Counted from the first letter of the stretch, positions 55,125-64,000 are shown. The stretch: DNA of 64,000 nt from Alteriqipengyuania_B sp035481675 (GCF_035481675.1 NZ_JAYJJW010000001.1:496001-560000); one strand, 5' to 3'. Notes: generated by a model not told the origin, from the sequence alone. Program-made: numbers and translations.

Positions 55125-55138
55125 TTACCGTCCGGTAA
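55125..55138. repeat. TTACCG-TC-CGGTAA palindrome between the chemoreceptor and VWA genes
   Basis: Perfect 6-bp arms around a 2-bp centre, 47 nt upstream of the chemoreceptor start and 36 nt upstream of the VWA start. A near-copy (TTACCGGACGGTTT) lies upstream of the PilZ gene at 61507. The look is that of an operator for a dimeric regulator; the regulator is unknown. Confidence 0.45.
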
Positions 55139-55173
55139 ATTTTCGCATCCCGTCACGGAGAGTTTCGCAGCCG

Positions 55174-56355
55174 ATGTTCTACAACTTCATGGACGAATTG
55201 CGCAGCGCCGGGATCGCGGTGACGCCGAAGGAGCACCTGGTGCTGCTGGAAGCGCTGGAGCGCGACGTGATCGAGCAGTCTCCCGAGGCGTTCTACTACC
55301 TCAGCCGCGCGACATTCGTGAAGGACGAGGGGCTGCTGGACCGCTTCGACCAGGTCTTCAACAAGGTCTTCAAGGGGATCCTGACCGATTACGGACAGGA
55401 ACAGGTCGATGTGCCCGAAGAATGGCTGAAGGCGATCGCCGAGAAGTATCTTTCCGAAGAAGAGATGGCCAAGATCAAGGCGCTGGGCGACTGGGACGAG
55501 ATCATGGAGACGCTGAAGAAGCGGCTCGAAGAACAGCAGAAGCGTCACCAGGGCGGGAACAAGTGGATCGGCACCGGCGGCACCAGTCCGTTCGGCAACT
55601 CCGGCTACAATCCCGAAGGGGTGCGCATCGGCGGCGAAAGCAAGCACAAGCGCGCCATCAAGGTGTGGGAGAAGCGCGAGTTCCAGAACCTCGACAACAC
55701 GAAGGAGCTGGGCACGCGGAACATCAAGGTTGCGCTGCGCCGCCTGCGCCGTTTTGCGCGGGAAGGCTCCCCGGACGAGCTCGACATTGATGCGACCATC
55801 GACGGGACGGCAAAGCAGGGTTGGCTCGACATCCACATGCGTCCGGAGCGCCACAATGCCGTAAAGCTTCTCCTGTTCCTCGACGTCGGCGGATCCATGG
55901 ATCCTTTCATCAAGCTGGTGGAGGAGCTGTTCAGCGCGGCCACGGCCGAGTTCAAGAACATGGAGTTCTTCTACTTCCACAACTGCCTTTATGAGGGCGT
56001 GTGGAAGGACAACCGGCGGCGCTGGCAGGAGCGCACGCCGACGTGGGACGTGCTCCACAAGTTCGGCCACGACTACAAGATCATCTTCGTCGGCGATGCG
56101 GCGATGAGCCCGTACGAGATCACCCACGCGGGCGGCAGCGTGGAGCATTTCAACGAGGAGCCGGGCGCTGCGTGGATGCAGCGGGTGACCAACACCTATC
56201 CCGCAACCGTCTGGCTCAATCCGGTGCCCGAAAAGCAGTGGAGCTATTCGCAAAGCACCAAGATGCTGAAGGAACTGGTCAACGACCGGATGTATCCGCT
56301 GACGCTGGACGGGCTGGACGATGCGATGCGGGAGCTGAGCCGTAAGCACGGATAG
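55174..56355 (+). CDS. CoxE-like VWA-domain protein
   Basis: A 393-residue protein of the CoxE/YeaD-like VWA family, the usual partner of MoxR ATPases. The N-terminal two-thirds is helical and charged ('KRLEEQQKRHQGG'), and the VWA domain near residue 230 has 'LLFLDVGGSMD', where the MIDAS D-x-S-x-S is changed to D-V-G-G-S, followed by 'FVGDAAMSPYEI' holding the later aspartate. It lies just before DUF817 and has no signal peptide. Confidence 0.9.
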   Translation: MFYNFMDELRSAGIAVTPKEHLVLLEALERDVIEQSPEAFYYLSRATFVKDEGLLDRFDQVFNKVFKGILTDYGQEQVDVPEEWLKAIAEKYLSEEEMAKIKALGDWDEIMETLKKRLEEQQKRHQGGNKWIGTGGTSPFGNSGYNPEGVRIGGESKHKRAIKVWEKREFQNLDNTKELGTRNIKVALRRLRRFAREGSPDELDIDATIDGTAKQGWLDIHMRPERHNAVKLLLFLDVGGSMDPFIKLVEELFSAATAEFKNMEFFYFHNCLYEGVWKDNRRRWQERTPTWDVLHKFGHDYKIIFVGDAAMSPYEITHAGGSVEHFNEEPGAAWMQRVTNTYPATVWLNPVPEKQWSYSQSTKMLKELVNDRMYPLTLDGLDDAMRELSRKHG

Positions 56356-56407
56356 GCCGCGCGGCCCCACAGTCAGCCACAGCCGTTTCCATCGCGTCCG
56401 CGCGCAG

Positions 56408-57238
56408 CTGGAGGCGTTCGAGCCGCGGCCGGGCTGGCGCGCGTGGGCCTTTGAGTTCCTGCTGTTCGGTTTCAAGCAAGGCTGGGCCTGCCTGTTCGGC
56501 GGTTTGCTGCTGGCCCTGCTGCTGGCGACACATTTTTTCTACCCGGACGATGCGCCGCTGCATCGCTACGACTTCCTGACCCTTGCGGCGATAGCGATCC
56601 AGGCGGGCATGCTGCTGCTGCGGCTCGAAACCCTGCGAGAAGCGGCGGTGATCCTGATCTTCCACGTGGTCGGCACTGTGATGGAGCTGTTCAAGACCGC
56701 CGCGGGATCGTGGATCTATCCAGAGGAGAGCCTGCTCCACATCGGTGCGGTGCCGCTTTTTTCCGGTTTTATGTACGCGGCCGTCGGCAGCTACATCGCG
56801 CGGATATGGCGGATCTTCGATTTCCGCTTCACCCGATATCCGCCGCCTTGGATTACCTGGCTCCTGGCCGCGGCGGTTTATATCAATTTCTTCGCCCACC
56901 ACTGGACGGTGGACATCCGATACGTCCTGTTCGCGGCGACGCTGCTCGTCTTCGGGCGCACGCGCATCCACTTCCGCGTGTGGCGGACCTATCGCTGGAT
57001 GCCGCTGATCGTTGGCCAGTTCCTCGTGGCGGTGTTCATCTGGTTAGCCGAAAACATCGCGACCTTCGCCAATGCGTGGAATTATCCCGGACAGGAAGCG
57101 GGCTGGGAGATGGTCGGCCTATCCAAGCTCGGCAGCTGGTTCCTGCTGATGCTGATCAGCTTCGTGCTGGTGGCCCTGGTCCAGCCTGTCCGCCCGCTCA
57201 GCCCGCCGGATCGTCGATCGAATTCGGCGGGGTCGTGA
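56408..57238 (+). CDS. DUF817 family membrane protein, start uncertain (CTG or later TTG)
   Basis: Polytopic membrane protein with about eight hydrophobic segments, matching DUF817 (conserved 'WIYPEESLLHIGAVPLFSGFMYAAVGSYI' split here as WIYPEESLLHIG and VPLFSGFMYAAVG, and 'HHWTVDIRY'). The first ATG/GTG/TTG in frame is TTG at 56504, but the frame is open and family-like upstream ('FEFLLFGFKQGWACLFGG'), so initiation is probably further up; CTG at 56408 is the only near-cognate start giving a reasonable N-terminus (276 residues). The 3' end overlaps the convergent M24 gene by 41 nt. Function is unknown. Confidence 0.8.
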   Translation: MEAFEPRPGWRAWAFEFLLFGFKQGWACLFGGLLLALLLATHFFYPDDAPLHRYDFLTLAAIAIQAGMLLLRLETLREAAVILIFHVVGTVMELFKTAAGSWIYPEESLLHIGAVPLFSGFMYAAVGSYIARIWRIFDFRFTRYPPPWITWLLAAAVYINFFAHHWTVDIRYVLFAATLLVFGRTRIHFRVWRTYRWMPLIVGQFLVAVFIWLAENIATFANAWNYPGQEAGWEMVGLSKLGSWFLLMLISFVLVALVQPVRPLSPPDRRSNSAGS

Positions 57239-58442
57239 ACCAGCGCGGCCCGCTCTCGGTCATGGTGAAGCAGTCTTCCAGCCGGATGCCGAATTCACCT
57301 GGCAGGTAGATGCCGGGTTCGTTCGAAAAGCACATTCCGGGCGCCAGCGCCGTTTCCTCGCCGCGGACGAGGTTGATCGGTTCGTGCCCGTCCAGCCCGA
57401 TACCGTGGCCGGTGCGGTGCGATGTACCGGGAAGCTTGTAGTCGGGCCCGTAGCCCAACCCTTCGTAATAGGCGCGCACCGCATCGTCGACTTCGCCGGC
57501 GCTCCGCCCCAGCTGCGCCGCTTCGAAGGCGACGTCCTGCCCTTGGCGCATCTGCGACCACACGAGGCGCTGTTTGGGCGTGGCTTCGCCGAACACCATG
57601 GTGCGGGAAATGTCGGACTGGTAGCCGTGGACGTTGCAGCCGCAATCCATCAGCACGACCTCGCCCGGGCGCACTTCCTGCGGCATGCCGGTGCCGTGGG
57701 GATAGGCGCTCGCTTCCCCGAGAAGGACGAGGGCGAATTCCGGCGAGCCGCCCATCTGGCGCGTTGCGGCATTGATCATCCCGCCGATATCGGACGGCGT
57801 CATGCCCGCCTCGATGCGGGGGATGACGTCGCGATAAGCGGCCTGCGTGATGTCGTTGGCGACCTGCATCAAGGCGAGCTCGGCAGGCGACTTGAACATG
57901 CGGCATCCGCGCACGACCGGATTGGCGCTGACGATCCGCGCGTCCGGCATCGCGGCGGCAAGACCGCCCACCGCGAAATAGCGCACCGTTTCCTCGATTC
58001 CGACCTGGCCCTTGTCGAGCCCGCGCGCCGCCAGCCACGCGGCCACCTTGGCGAGCGGGTCTTCATGCTCGTCCCACGTCGCGACCTCGGCCTCGATGGC
58101 GAGCGATTCGCGCACCGAAGGCTCTTCGAAAAATGGCGTCGTGACCACGCATTCGCCCTCGCGCGTCAGCACGGCGCCCGTCAGCCGCTCGCTGCGCCAC
58201 CAGCGTACGCCGGTGAAATAGGTCAGGCTCGAGCCCGCCTCGATCAGCACCGCGTCGATATCGTTCGCCCGCATCAGCGCAGCGGCGCGCTGGATGCGCA
58301 TGGCGCGTTCTTCGGGCGTAATCGGCTGCGCGTTGGCGGCCAGCTTGGGCAGCGCATCGCTCTGCCGCGCGGCAAGGCCCACCGGCGTGGCGGCAGCGAC
58401 GGCACCCAGGCCGGCCAGCTTGGCGAAATCGCGGCGGTTCAT
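57198..58442 (-). CDS. Tat-exported M24 family metallopeptidase (Xaa-Pro aminopeptidase-like)
   Basis: A 414-residue pita-bread-fold peptidase. The N-terminus MNRRDFAKLAGLGAV is a twin-arginine signal, so it is exported folded with its metals. The catalytic domain has metal ligands in 'LMDCGCNVHGYQSDISRTM' (two Asp), 'RTGHGIGLDGHE' (His), 'NEPGIYLPGEFG' (Glu) and 'IRLEDCF' (Glu). Likely an X-Pro or related aminopeptidase in the periplasm. It follows the NamZ-like gene by 10 nt and overlaps DUF817 on the other strand. Confidence 0.92.
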   Translation of the reverse strand: MNRRDFAKLAGLGAVAAATPVGLAARQSDALPKLAANAQPITPEERAMRIQRAAALMRANDIDAVLIEAGSSLTYFTGVRWWRSERLTGAVLTREGECVVTTPFFEEPSVRESLAIEAEVATWDEHEDPLAKVAAWLAARGLDKGQVGIEETVRYFAVGGLAAAMPDARIVSANPVVRGCRMFKSPAELALMQVANDITQAAYRDVIPRIEAGMTPSDIGGMINAATRQMGGSPEFALVLLGEASAYPHGTGMPQEVRPGEVVLMDCGCNVHGYQSDISRTMVFGEATPKQRLVWSQMRQGQDVAFEAAQLGRSAGEVDDAVRAYYEGLGYGPDYKLPGTSHRTGHGIGLDGHEPINLVRGEETALAPGMCFSNEPGIYLPGEFGIRLEDCFTMTESGPRWFTTPPNSIDDPAG

Positions 58443-58452
58443 CGTCGTCTCC

Positions 58453-59661
58453 TCAATACAGCAGCAAGTCGGCGACCTGGTCGCGCCAAGCGGCCTCGTC
58501 CTTTGCCGCCATCGCGTCGAGGTCGGCGGGCGTGCTGGCGGGATCGTCCACCCACTCGCGCAGGGACGGCCCGCCGTTGATCACGTCGATCGCCAGCGTG
58601 TCCTCCGTGTATTCGTATTTGAATTCGAGCCCGCGCCAGATCGGATAGTCGGGATGGAGGTTGCGGATGGCCTTGAAAGCCAGCGCCTGCAGCCGCCACG
58701 GCCGAAACGCCTCGTGATCGTAGAATGCCCCTTCGGCATGGATCATCAGCGCGTTGCACAATTCGCCGGCGTGTTTGTGGAAGGTCGGCTCGAACCAGCA
58801 ATCGCGCAGTGCACAGCCGGCGAGCCATTCGGGCGCAATCCGCTCCATCTCGGCAAGCACCGCCTTCGCGTCGATGTCCGGCGCGCCGAAGAGCACTTCC
58901 AGCGGACGGGTCGTGCCCCTCCCCTCGCTCAGGGTGGCGCCTTCGATCATCACCGTCCCGGCATAGGCGCGCGCCATGTTGAGGCTGGCGGCGTTGGGGC
59001 TGGGGTTGATCCAGATGCGGCCGACGGGCCAGCCGTGGCCTGTCCCATCAGGCTCGTAGCCCTGCATCCCCACGACGCGATAATCGACGTCGAGGTCGAA
59101 GTGACGGATGAACCACTTGCCCATCTCGCCCATCGTCAGCCCGTGCCGCATCGGCATCGGTGCCGCACCGACGAAGCTTTCCTGGCCGGGCACCAGCAAG
59201 GTGCCTTCGACCGGACGACCTGCGGGGTTCGGACGATCGAGCACCCACACGGTTTTGCCGTGCTTCGCCGCCTCCTCCAGCAAGTAGAGGAGCGTGGTGA
59301 CGAAGGTGTAGATGCGGCAGCCGAGGTCCTGCAGGTCGAACAGGAAGACATCGGCGCTCGACATCATCTGCCCGGTCGGTCGGCGCACTTCGCCGTAAAG
59401 CGAGAAGATCGGGATGGCATAATGCGGATCGGTCTCGTCCGCCGTTTCGACCATGTTGTCCTGCTTGTCGCCCTTCAGCCCGTGCTGGGGGCCGAAGGCG
59501 CTGGTGACGTTTACGCCGGCCGCAATCAATGCATCGAGGCTGTGCGTCAGGTCCGCGGTAACCGAGGCCGGGTGCGCGACGAGGGCCACCCGCTTGCCCT
59601 GCAACTGTTCGAGCAGCGCCGGATTGGCCAGCAGGACGTCGATACCGAACAGCACGCTCAC
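58453..59661 (-). CDS. Exo-beta-N-acetylmuramidase NamZ-like (DUF1343) protein
   Basis: A 402-residue member of the DUF1343 family, now typified by NamZ, which releases terminal MurNAc from peptidoglycan fragments. Typical segments: 'RVALVAHPASV', 'FGPQHGLKGDKQDN', 'SLYGEVRRPTGQMM', 'FDLQDLGCRIYTFVTTL', 'DRPNPAGRPVEG'. Unlike many members it has no signal peptide, so it may act on recycled fragments in the cytoplasm. The GTG start overlaps the DOMON-like stop (GTGA). Confidence 0.9.
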   Translation of the reverse strand: MSVLFGIDVLLANPALLEQLQGKRVALVAHPASVTADLTHSLDALIAAGVNVTSAFGPQHGLKGDKQDNMVETADETDPHYAIPIFSLYGEVRRPTGQMMSSADVFLFDLQDLGCRIYTFVTTLLYLLEEAAKHGKTVWVLDRPNPAGRPVEGTLLVPGQESFVGAAPMPMRHGLTMGEMGKWFIRHFDLDVDYRVVGMQGYEPDGTGHGWPVGRIWINPSPNAASLNMARAYAGTVMIEGATLSEGRGTTRPLEVLFGAPDIDAKAVLAEMERIAPEWLAGCALRDCWFEPTFHKHAGELCNALMIHAEGAFYDHEAFRPWRLQALAFKAIRNLHPDYPIWRGLEFKYEYTEDTLAIDVINGGPSLREWVDDPASTPADLDAMAAKDEAAWRDQVADLLLY

Positions 59662-60179
59662 AGGCGGCCTGCCAGGTTCAATGCGCGGCAGACTTCGCTA
59701 TGGAACTCGGGCTTGCCGTCCGCGAAAGCCAGCGCCCAGAATTGCAGGTCGCCTTCCTTCGTCTCGATGATGGCGTTCAGCGCCACGCTGGCGGGCAGCG
59801 GCAGGGCGCTATCGATGCTGGCGGTTAGTTCGAGAGAACGTGCATTGTTTGTACAGGTCTGCTCGATCCGCTCCACGGGGGCATCGCGCGAATTCAGGCG
59901 GAAGTCGTCGAAATCGTAGCACGCCCACCGCAGCGAAGGAGAGAGGTTGAACTCGCGGTAATAGCTGTCGCCTTCCGGCTGCCAGAAAATTTCGAAACAG
60001 GTCGTCTTCCAGAGGTTGTCCATCCTCTCCGGCGCTGACTTTTCCGGAACGACGATTACGTCCATGTCGCCTTCAACACGGAACACGGCCTCGCAACCGC
60101 TCTCGGTGGGATGGATTTGGGCGGAGATCGAACGGATCGGTCCGGCGGTGCAGTCAGGGTGGAGGACAAGCTGGTGCAT
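59658..60179 (-). CDS. DOMON-like domain-containing protein
   Basis: A 173-residue soluble protein of a DOMON-like family common in sphingomonads. Characteristic segments are 'LWKTTCFEIFWQPEGDSYYREFNLSP' (in part: TCFEIFWQPEGDSYYREF) and 'LRWACYDFDDFR'. It may bind a sugar or haem by analogy with DOMON domains, but no specific ligand residues can be identified. It is the first gene of the unit DOMON-like, NamZ-like, M24 and is divergent from tyrS (88 nt gap). Confidence 0.85.
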   Translation of the reverse strand: MHQLVLHPDCTAGPIRSISAQIHPTESGCEAVFRVEGDMDVIVVPEKSAPERMDNLWKTTCFEIFWQPEGDSYYREFNLSPSLRWACYDFDDFRLNSRDAPVERIEQTCTNNARSLELTASIDSALPLPASVALNAIIETKEGDLQFWALAFADGKPEFHSEVCRALNLAGRL

Positions 60180-60267
60180 GGCCCCATCCTATCGCTGCAA
60201 GCGCGCCCGCCCGCAAGGCAAGACTGGGCGCTTGGGAACAGCCGCGTTCGTTGCTAGAGGCCGCGCC

Positions 60268-61500
60268 ATGAGCAGCTACCACTCCGACCTGATGCGCGTC
60301 CTGGAAGGGCGCGGATATATCCACCAGACGACCGACGCGGGCGCCCTCGATGCGCTTGCGGCAAAGCAGGTTGTGCCGGGCTATATCGGCTTCGACGCGA
60401 CCGCGCCGTCGCTCCATATCGGCAGCCTGGTGCAGATCATGATGCTGCGCCGGCTCCAGCAAACCGGGCACAAGCCGATCGTGGTTATGGGCGGCGGAAC
60501 AACCAAGATCGGCGATCCCAGCGGCAAGGACGAAAGCCGCAAGATGCTGACCGCGGCGGATATCGACGCGAACATTGCGGGCATCCGCACCGTGTTCGAA
60601 CGGCTTCTGACATTCGGGGACGGCCCGACCGATGCGGTGATGGTCAACAACGACGAATGGCTCAGTGAACTCGGCTATATCAAGCTGCTGCGCGATGTCG
60701 GGCCGCATTTCACGGTCAACCGGATGCTGACGTTCGATTCGGTAAAGCTGCGGCTCGACCGGGAACAGCCGCTGACTTTCCTCGAGTTCAATTACATGAT
60801 CCTGCAGGCGTACGACTTCGTCGAACTGGCGCGCCGCTACGACTGTCGATTGCAGATGGGCGGCAGCGATCAGTGGGGCAATATCGTGAACGGGATGGAG
60901 CTCGGCCGCCGGATGGAAAGCCGCGAGCTGTTCGGCCTGACGACGCCGCTGCTTACGACCGCCGACGGGGCCAAGATGGGCAAGACCGCATCGGGTGCCG
61001 TTTGGCTCAACGAAGAGCAGCTGCCAGCTTACGATTTCTGGCAATACTGGCGCAACGTGGACGACCGTGACGCAGGGCGTTTCCTGCGCCTGTTCACCGA
61101 TCTCCCGCTGGACGAGATCTCCCGACTGGAGGCGCTGGAAGGCAGCGAGATCAACGCTGCCAAGGAGTTGCTCGCCAACGAAGTGACGGCATTGGTGCGC
61201 GGCCGCGAGGCTGCCGAGGCCGCCGCGCAAACCGCGGCGCAAACCTTTGCCGGCGGCGGAATGGGTGACGACCTGCCCGAAGCGACCGTGCCGCCCGAAG
61301 GCATGCCGATCGTCGCCGCGTGCACAGCGCTCGGCTTCACCGCCTCCAACGGCGAGGCGAAGCGCAAGGTCGCGGAAGGCGCCGTGAAGCTAGACGACGA
61401 GCAGGTTTCCGATCCGCGGCACCAGGTGACGTTGGGCAGCGGTGAAACGGCTCGCCTCAGCCTCGGCAAGAAGAGGCACGGCATCCTGCGCGGCGCGTAA
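60268..61500 (+). CDS. tyrS: Tyrosine--tRNA ligase
   Basis: Class I synthetase for tyrosine; 410 residues from MSSYHSDLMR. It has a HIGH-like 'LHIGS' at residues 49-53, 'GGSDQWGNIVNG', a KMSKS-like 'KMGKT', and a C-terminal S4 domain ('GEAKRKVAEGAVKLDDEQV'). The earlier ATG in the same frame at 60016 is antisense to the DOMON-like gene and is rejected. Confidence 0.97.
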   Translation: MSSYHSDLMRVLEGRGYIHQTTDAGALDALAAKQVVPGYIGFDATAPSLHIGSLVQIMMLRRLQQTGHKPIVVMGGGTTKIGDPSGKDESRKMLTAADIDANIAGIRTVFERLLTFGDGPTDAVMVNNDEWLSELGYIKLLRDVGPHFTVNRMLTFDSVKLRLDREQPLTFLEFNYMILQAYDFVELARRYDCRLQMGGSDQWGNIVNGMELGRRMESRELFGLTTPLLTTADGAKMGKTASGAVWLNEEQLPAYDFWQYWRNVDDRDAGRFLRLFTDLPLDEISRLEALEGSEINAAKELLANEVTALVRGREAAEAAAQTAAQTFAGGGMGDDLPEATVPPEGMPIVAACTALGFTASNGEAKRKVAEGAVKLDDEQVSDPRHQVTLGSGETARLSLGKKRHGILRGA

Positions 61501-61506
61501 GTCCTC

Positions 61507-61520
61507 TTACCGGACGGTTT
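61507..61520. repeat. Imperfect TTACCG-GA-CGGTTT palindrome upstream of PilZ
   Basis: Matches the reverse complement of the 55125-55138 palindrome at 12 of 14 positions. A further TTACCGTTT half-site follows at about 61530. It lies 73-86 nt before the PilZ start, in the tyrS-PilZ gap. Confidence 0.4.
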
Positions 61521-61592
61521 CCCCGCAGTTTACCGTTTGTCAGTCAATGCCGTGCATACCCCATCCCCAGCCACTTGTACGGGGAGCAGACA

Positions 61593-61931
61593 GTGTCGGC
61601 AGGAGCACAACTTTCGGTAACGGACCAGCGCCGTTCCACGCGTCATCCGGTGGACCTTCCGGTCATCGGTGAGCATCGCGCCAAGGGCGATATGCAGCTG
61701 CATATCACAAATATCTCGGCCCACGGTTTCATGATCGACGGTGCTGCCGATATCGATCGCGGCGACCGCGTGGTGATCCGCCTGCCGGATATCGGCCGGA
61801 TCGAGGCGCATTGCATCTGGATTGCGGGCGAACGGTCCGGCTTCCAGTTCGAACGCATCCTGCGGCTCGACGATTTCAACACGATGATCAAGACGGTCCA
61901 GCCCAACCCGCGCCTGCGCCGCCGGCGCTGA
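61593..61931 (+). CDS. PilZ domain protein
   Basis: A 112-residue single PilZ domain from a GTG start with GGGGAG 6 nt upstream. It has the c-di-GMP-binding signatures R-x3-R ('RRSTRHPV') and (D/N)-x-S-x2-G ('NISAHGF') in the standard order. It probably binds c-di-GMP as an adaptor. A TTG 18 nt upstream is a less likely start. Confidence 0.92.
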   Translation: MSAGAQLSVTDQRRSTRHPVDLPVIGEHRAKGDMQLHITNISAHGFMIDGAADIDRGDRVVIRLPDIGRIEAHCIWIAGERSGFQFERILRLDDFNTMIKTVQPNPRLRRRR

Positions 61932-62001
61932 CAAGTTGCCCTTCGCCGCCCGATAGCGGCGGCGACTTCACAAGCGCCCGGCGCGGTGCCATGGCGCGCA
62001 G

Positions 62002-63290
62002 GTGAGCGCCAAGCCTTCCCCTTTCCGCATAGGTAATTTCCGCGCCTACTGGGTAGCCCGGCTTTCGATGACGCTGGCGCAATACGCCATGCTGCTGATC
62101 ATCGGATGGCAAACCTACAACCTCGCCCGCGACGGCGGCATGGACGTGGGCGCGGCCTCGGGACAGCTGGCCCTGATCGGGCTTTTGCAATTCTTGCCGC
62201 TGTTCGTGCTGACGCCGTTCTCCGGCCTAGCCGCCGACCGGCTCAACCGCCGGGGCGTGGCGCAGATGACCATCGCCTTGCAGATGGTGTGCGCGGGCAG
62301 CCTGGCCGCGCTGTCGTGGTTCGACCTCATCAGCATTCCGTGGTTGTTTGGCATCGCGGTATTCCTCGGCATTGCGCGCGCTTTTAATGGCCCAGCCCTG
62401 TCCGCCCTCGCCCCCAACCTGGTGCCGAAAGAGATCCTTCCGACCGCCATCGCCCTGTCCTCCATCGCTTGGCAGAGCGGAATGATCGTGGGTCCAGCCA
62501 TCGGCGGGTATCTTTACGTCGTCGACCCGGCGATGCCTTATGTCGCGGCCTTCGCGCTGTTCGCGATCGCGCTGCTGTCGCTCGGCTTCATCGGCCACGT
62601 GCCGCGCACGCCGATTGCCGGCGCCCAGAGGCCGATCGGGCAAGTGGTCGATGGTCTCAAATACGTGGTCCGCAACAAGATGGTGCTCGGCGCCATTACG
62701 CTCGACCTGTTCGCGGTCTTCCTGGCCGGGGCGACCGCGCTGTTTCCGGTATTCGCCCGTGACATCCTGCAAGTCGGCGCGACGGGCCTTAGCCAGTTAG
62801 CCGCTGCGCCTGCCGCCGGTGCGGCGATAACCGCGCTGTTCTTCTCGTTCCGCCCGCTGAAGACGAACGTCGGGCCCAAGATGTTGATAGCAGTGGCGGT
62901 ATTCGGGCTGGCCACCATCGGCTTTGGCTTCTCGCGTTCCATGACGCTCAGCCTGGCGCTGCTGTTCGTCGTCGGCGCGGCGGACATGTTCAGCGTCTAT
63001 ATCCGCCAGTCGCTGATTCAGCTGCACACGCCCGACGAAAAGCGCGGCCGGGTCTCCGCGGTTTCGCTGCTGACAATCAGCGCATCCAACGAATTCGGCG
63101 ATTTCTTCTCCGGTACGCTCGCTTTTATCATCGGCCCGGTCGCCGCAGTCGTGACCGGCGGCGCCGGCGCGATACTAACCGTGGCCTTGTGGGCATGGGT
63201 GTTCCCGGTGCTGCGAAAGACCCGGACCTTCGACCCGCCCGATGCGTTGCAAGAGCAGACCGAAACGAAAACAAAGCAGGAGCAACTGCC

Positions 63291-63294
<4 letters not shown>
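62002..63294 (+). CDS. MFS transporter (EntS-like exporter family)
   Basis: A 430-residue, 12-helix major facilitator with MFS_3/EntS-type features: 'FRIGNFRAYWVARLSMTLAQ' in helix 1, 'FSGLAADRLNRR' in loop 2-3, and 'GRVSAVSLLTISASNEFGDFFSG'. The substrate is unknown; relatives export siderophores or drugs. The GTG start is used. Its stop overlaps the cysK ATG (ATGA), so a link with cysteine metabolism or simple co-expression is possible. Confidence 0.88.

Positions 63295-64000
<706 letters not shown>

Overview
The window is chromosomal DNA of high GC content from an alphaproteobacterium, most probably of the order Sphingomonadales and the Erythrobacteraceae/Sphingomonadaceae group. The evidence is a very large Oar-like TonB-dependent receptor, a 'vgr related' HExxH protein, a DOMON-like protein, PhaR, a sulfotransferase-like/class IV aminotransferase pair, an rph-rdgB-hemW-xerC run, an rsmI/lpoA/yraN/gshB block, and dense packing with many 4-nt ATGA/GTGA gene overlaps. 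No insertion sequence, prophage, integron or CRISPR array was recognised. No stretch over 300 bases lacks a gene.

Layout. 1-6.7 kb (minus): a tightly coupled run mltB, rlpA-like, dac, tmk, holB, metG, tatD, joining wall remodelling to DNA precursor/replication and tRNA charging genes. 6.8-11.5 kb (minus): Oar-like TonB receptor and PhoD phosphatase with a possible Pho box. 11.6-15.5 kb: 2OG-Fe(II) oxygenase, NupC transporter, tRNA-Ser(UGA), a DUF819 membrane protein and a 53-residue protein. 15.6-21.4 kb (minus): pyruvate/2-oxoacid dehydrogenase parts (E2 and E3) enclosing two paralogous small secreted proteins and a thioesterase, then the aminotransferase and sulfotransferase-like genes. 21.5-32.2 kb: Usp, redoxin, RNase R, type-3 ProRS, PhaR with a TGC-rich putative operator, and a radA-cvpA-Fe/S scaffold-MFS-alr run. 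32.3-34.6 kb: patatin-like protein.

34.6-41.7 kb is the heat-shock region: dnaK-dnaJ-LMW phosphatase, preceded by a sequence that fits the alphaproteobacterial RpoH (sigma-32) consensus exactly, and hrcA-grpE. Between the two blocks lie a PCuAC copper chaperone, the vgr-related protein and a lower-GC orphan lipoprotein. 41.8-47.2 kb: rph-rdgB and hemW-xerC, interrupted by three opposite-strand CAP/SCP-domain secreted proteins. 47.2-52.7 kb: gshB, yraN, rsmI, lpoA-like and parE. 52.7-57.2 kb: MoxR ATPase and CoxE-like VWA protein, separated by an opposite-strand soluble chemoreceptor, then DUF817. 57.2-60.2 kb (minus): DOMON-like, NamZ-like and Tat-exported M24 peptidase. 60.3-64 kb: tyrS, PilZ, an MFS exporter and the start of cysK.

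The clearest non-obvious signals are: three genes whose recognisable N-terminal sequence lies upstream of any ATG/GTG/TTG and whose only candidate start is CTG (two of these at exact CTGA stop/start overlaps); the RpoH promoter; the PhaR operator-like repeats; the tandem CAP trio; and a TTACCG-CGGTAA palindrome shared by the chemoreceptor and PilZ upstream regions. No wholly new defence or mobile system could be demonstrated.
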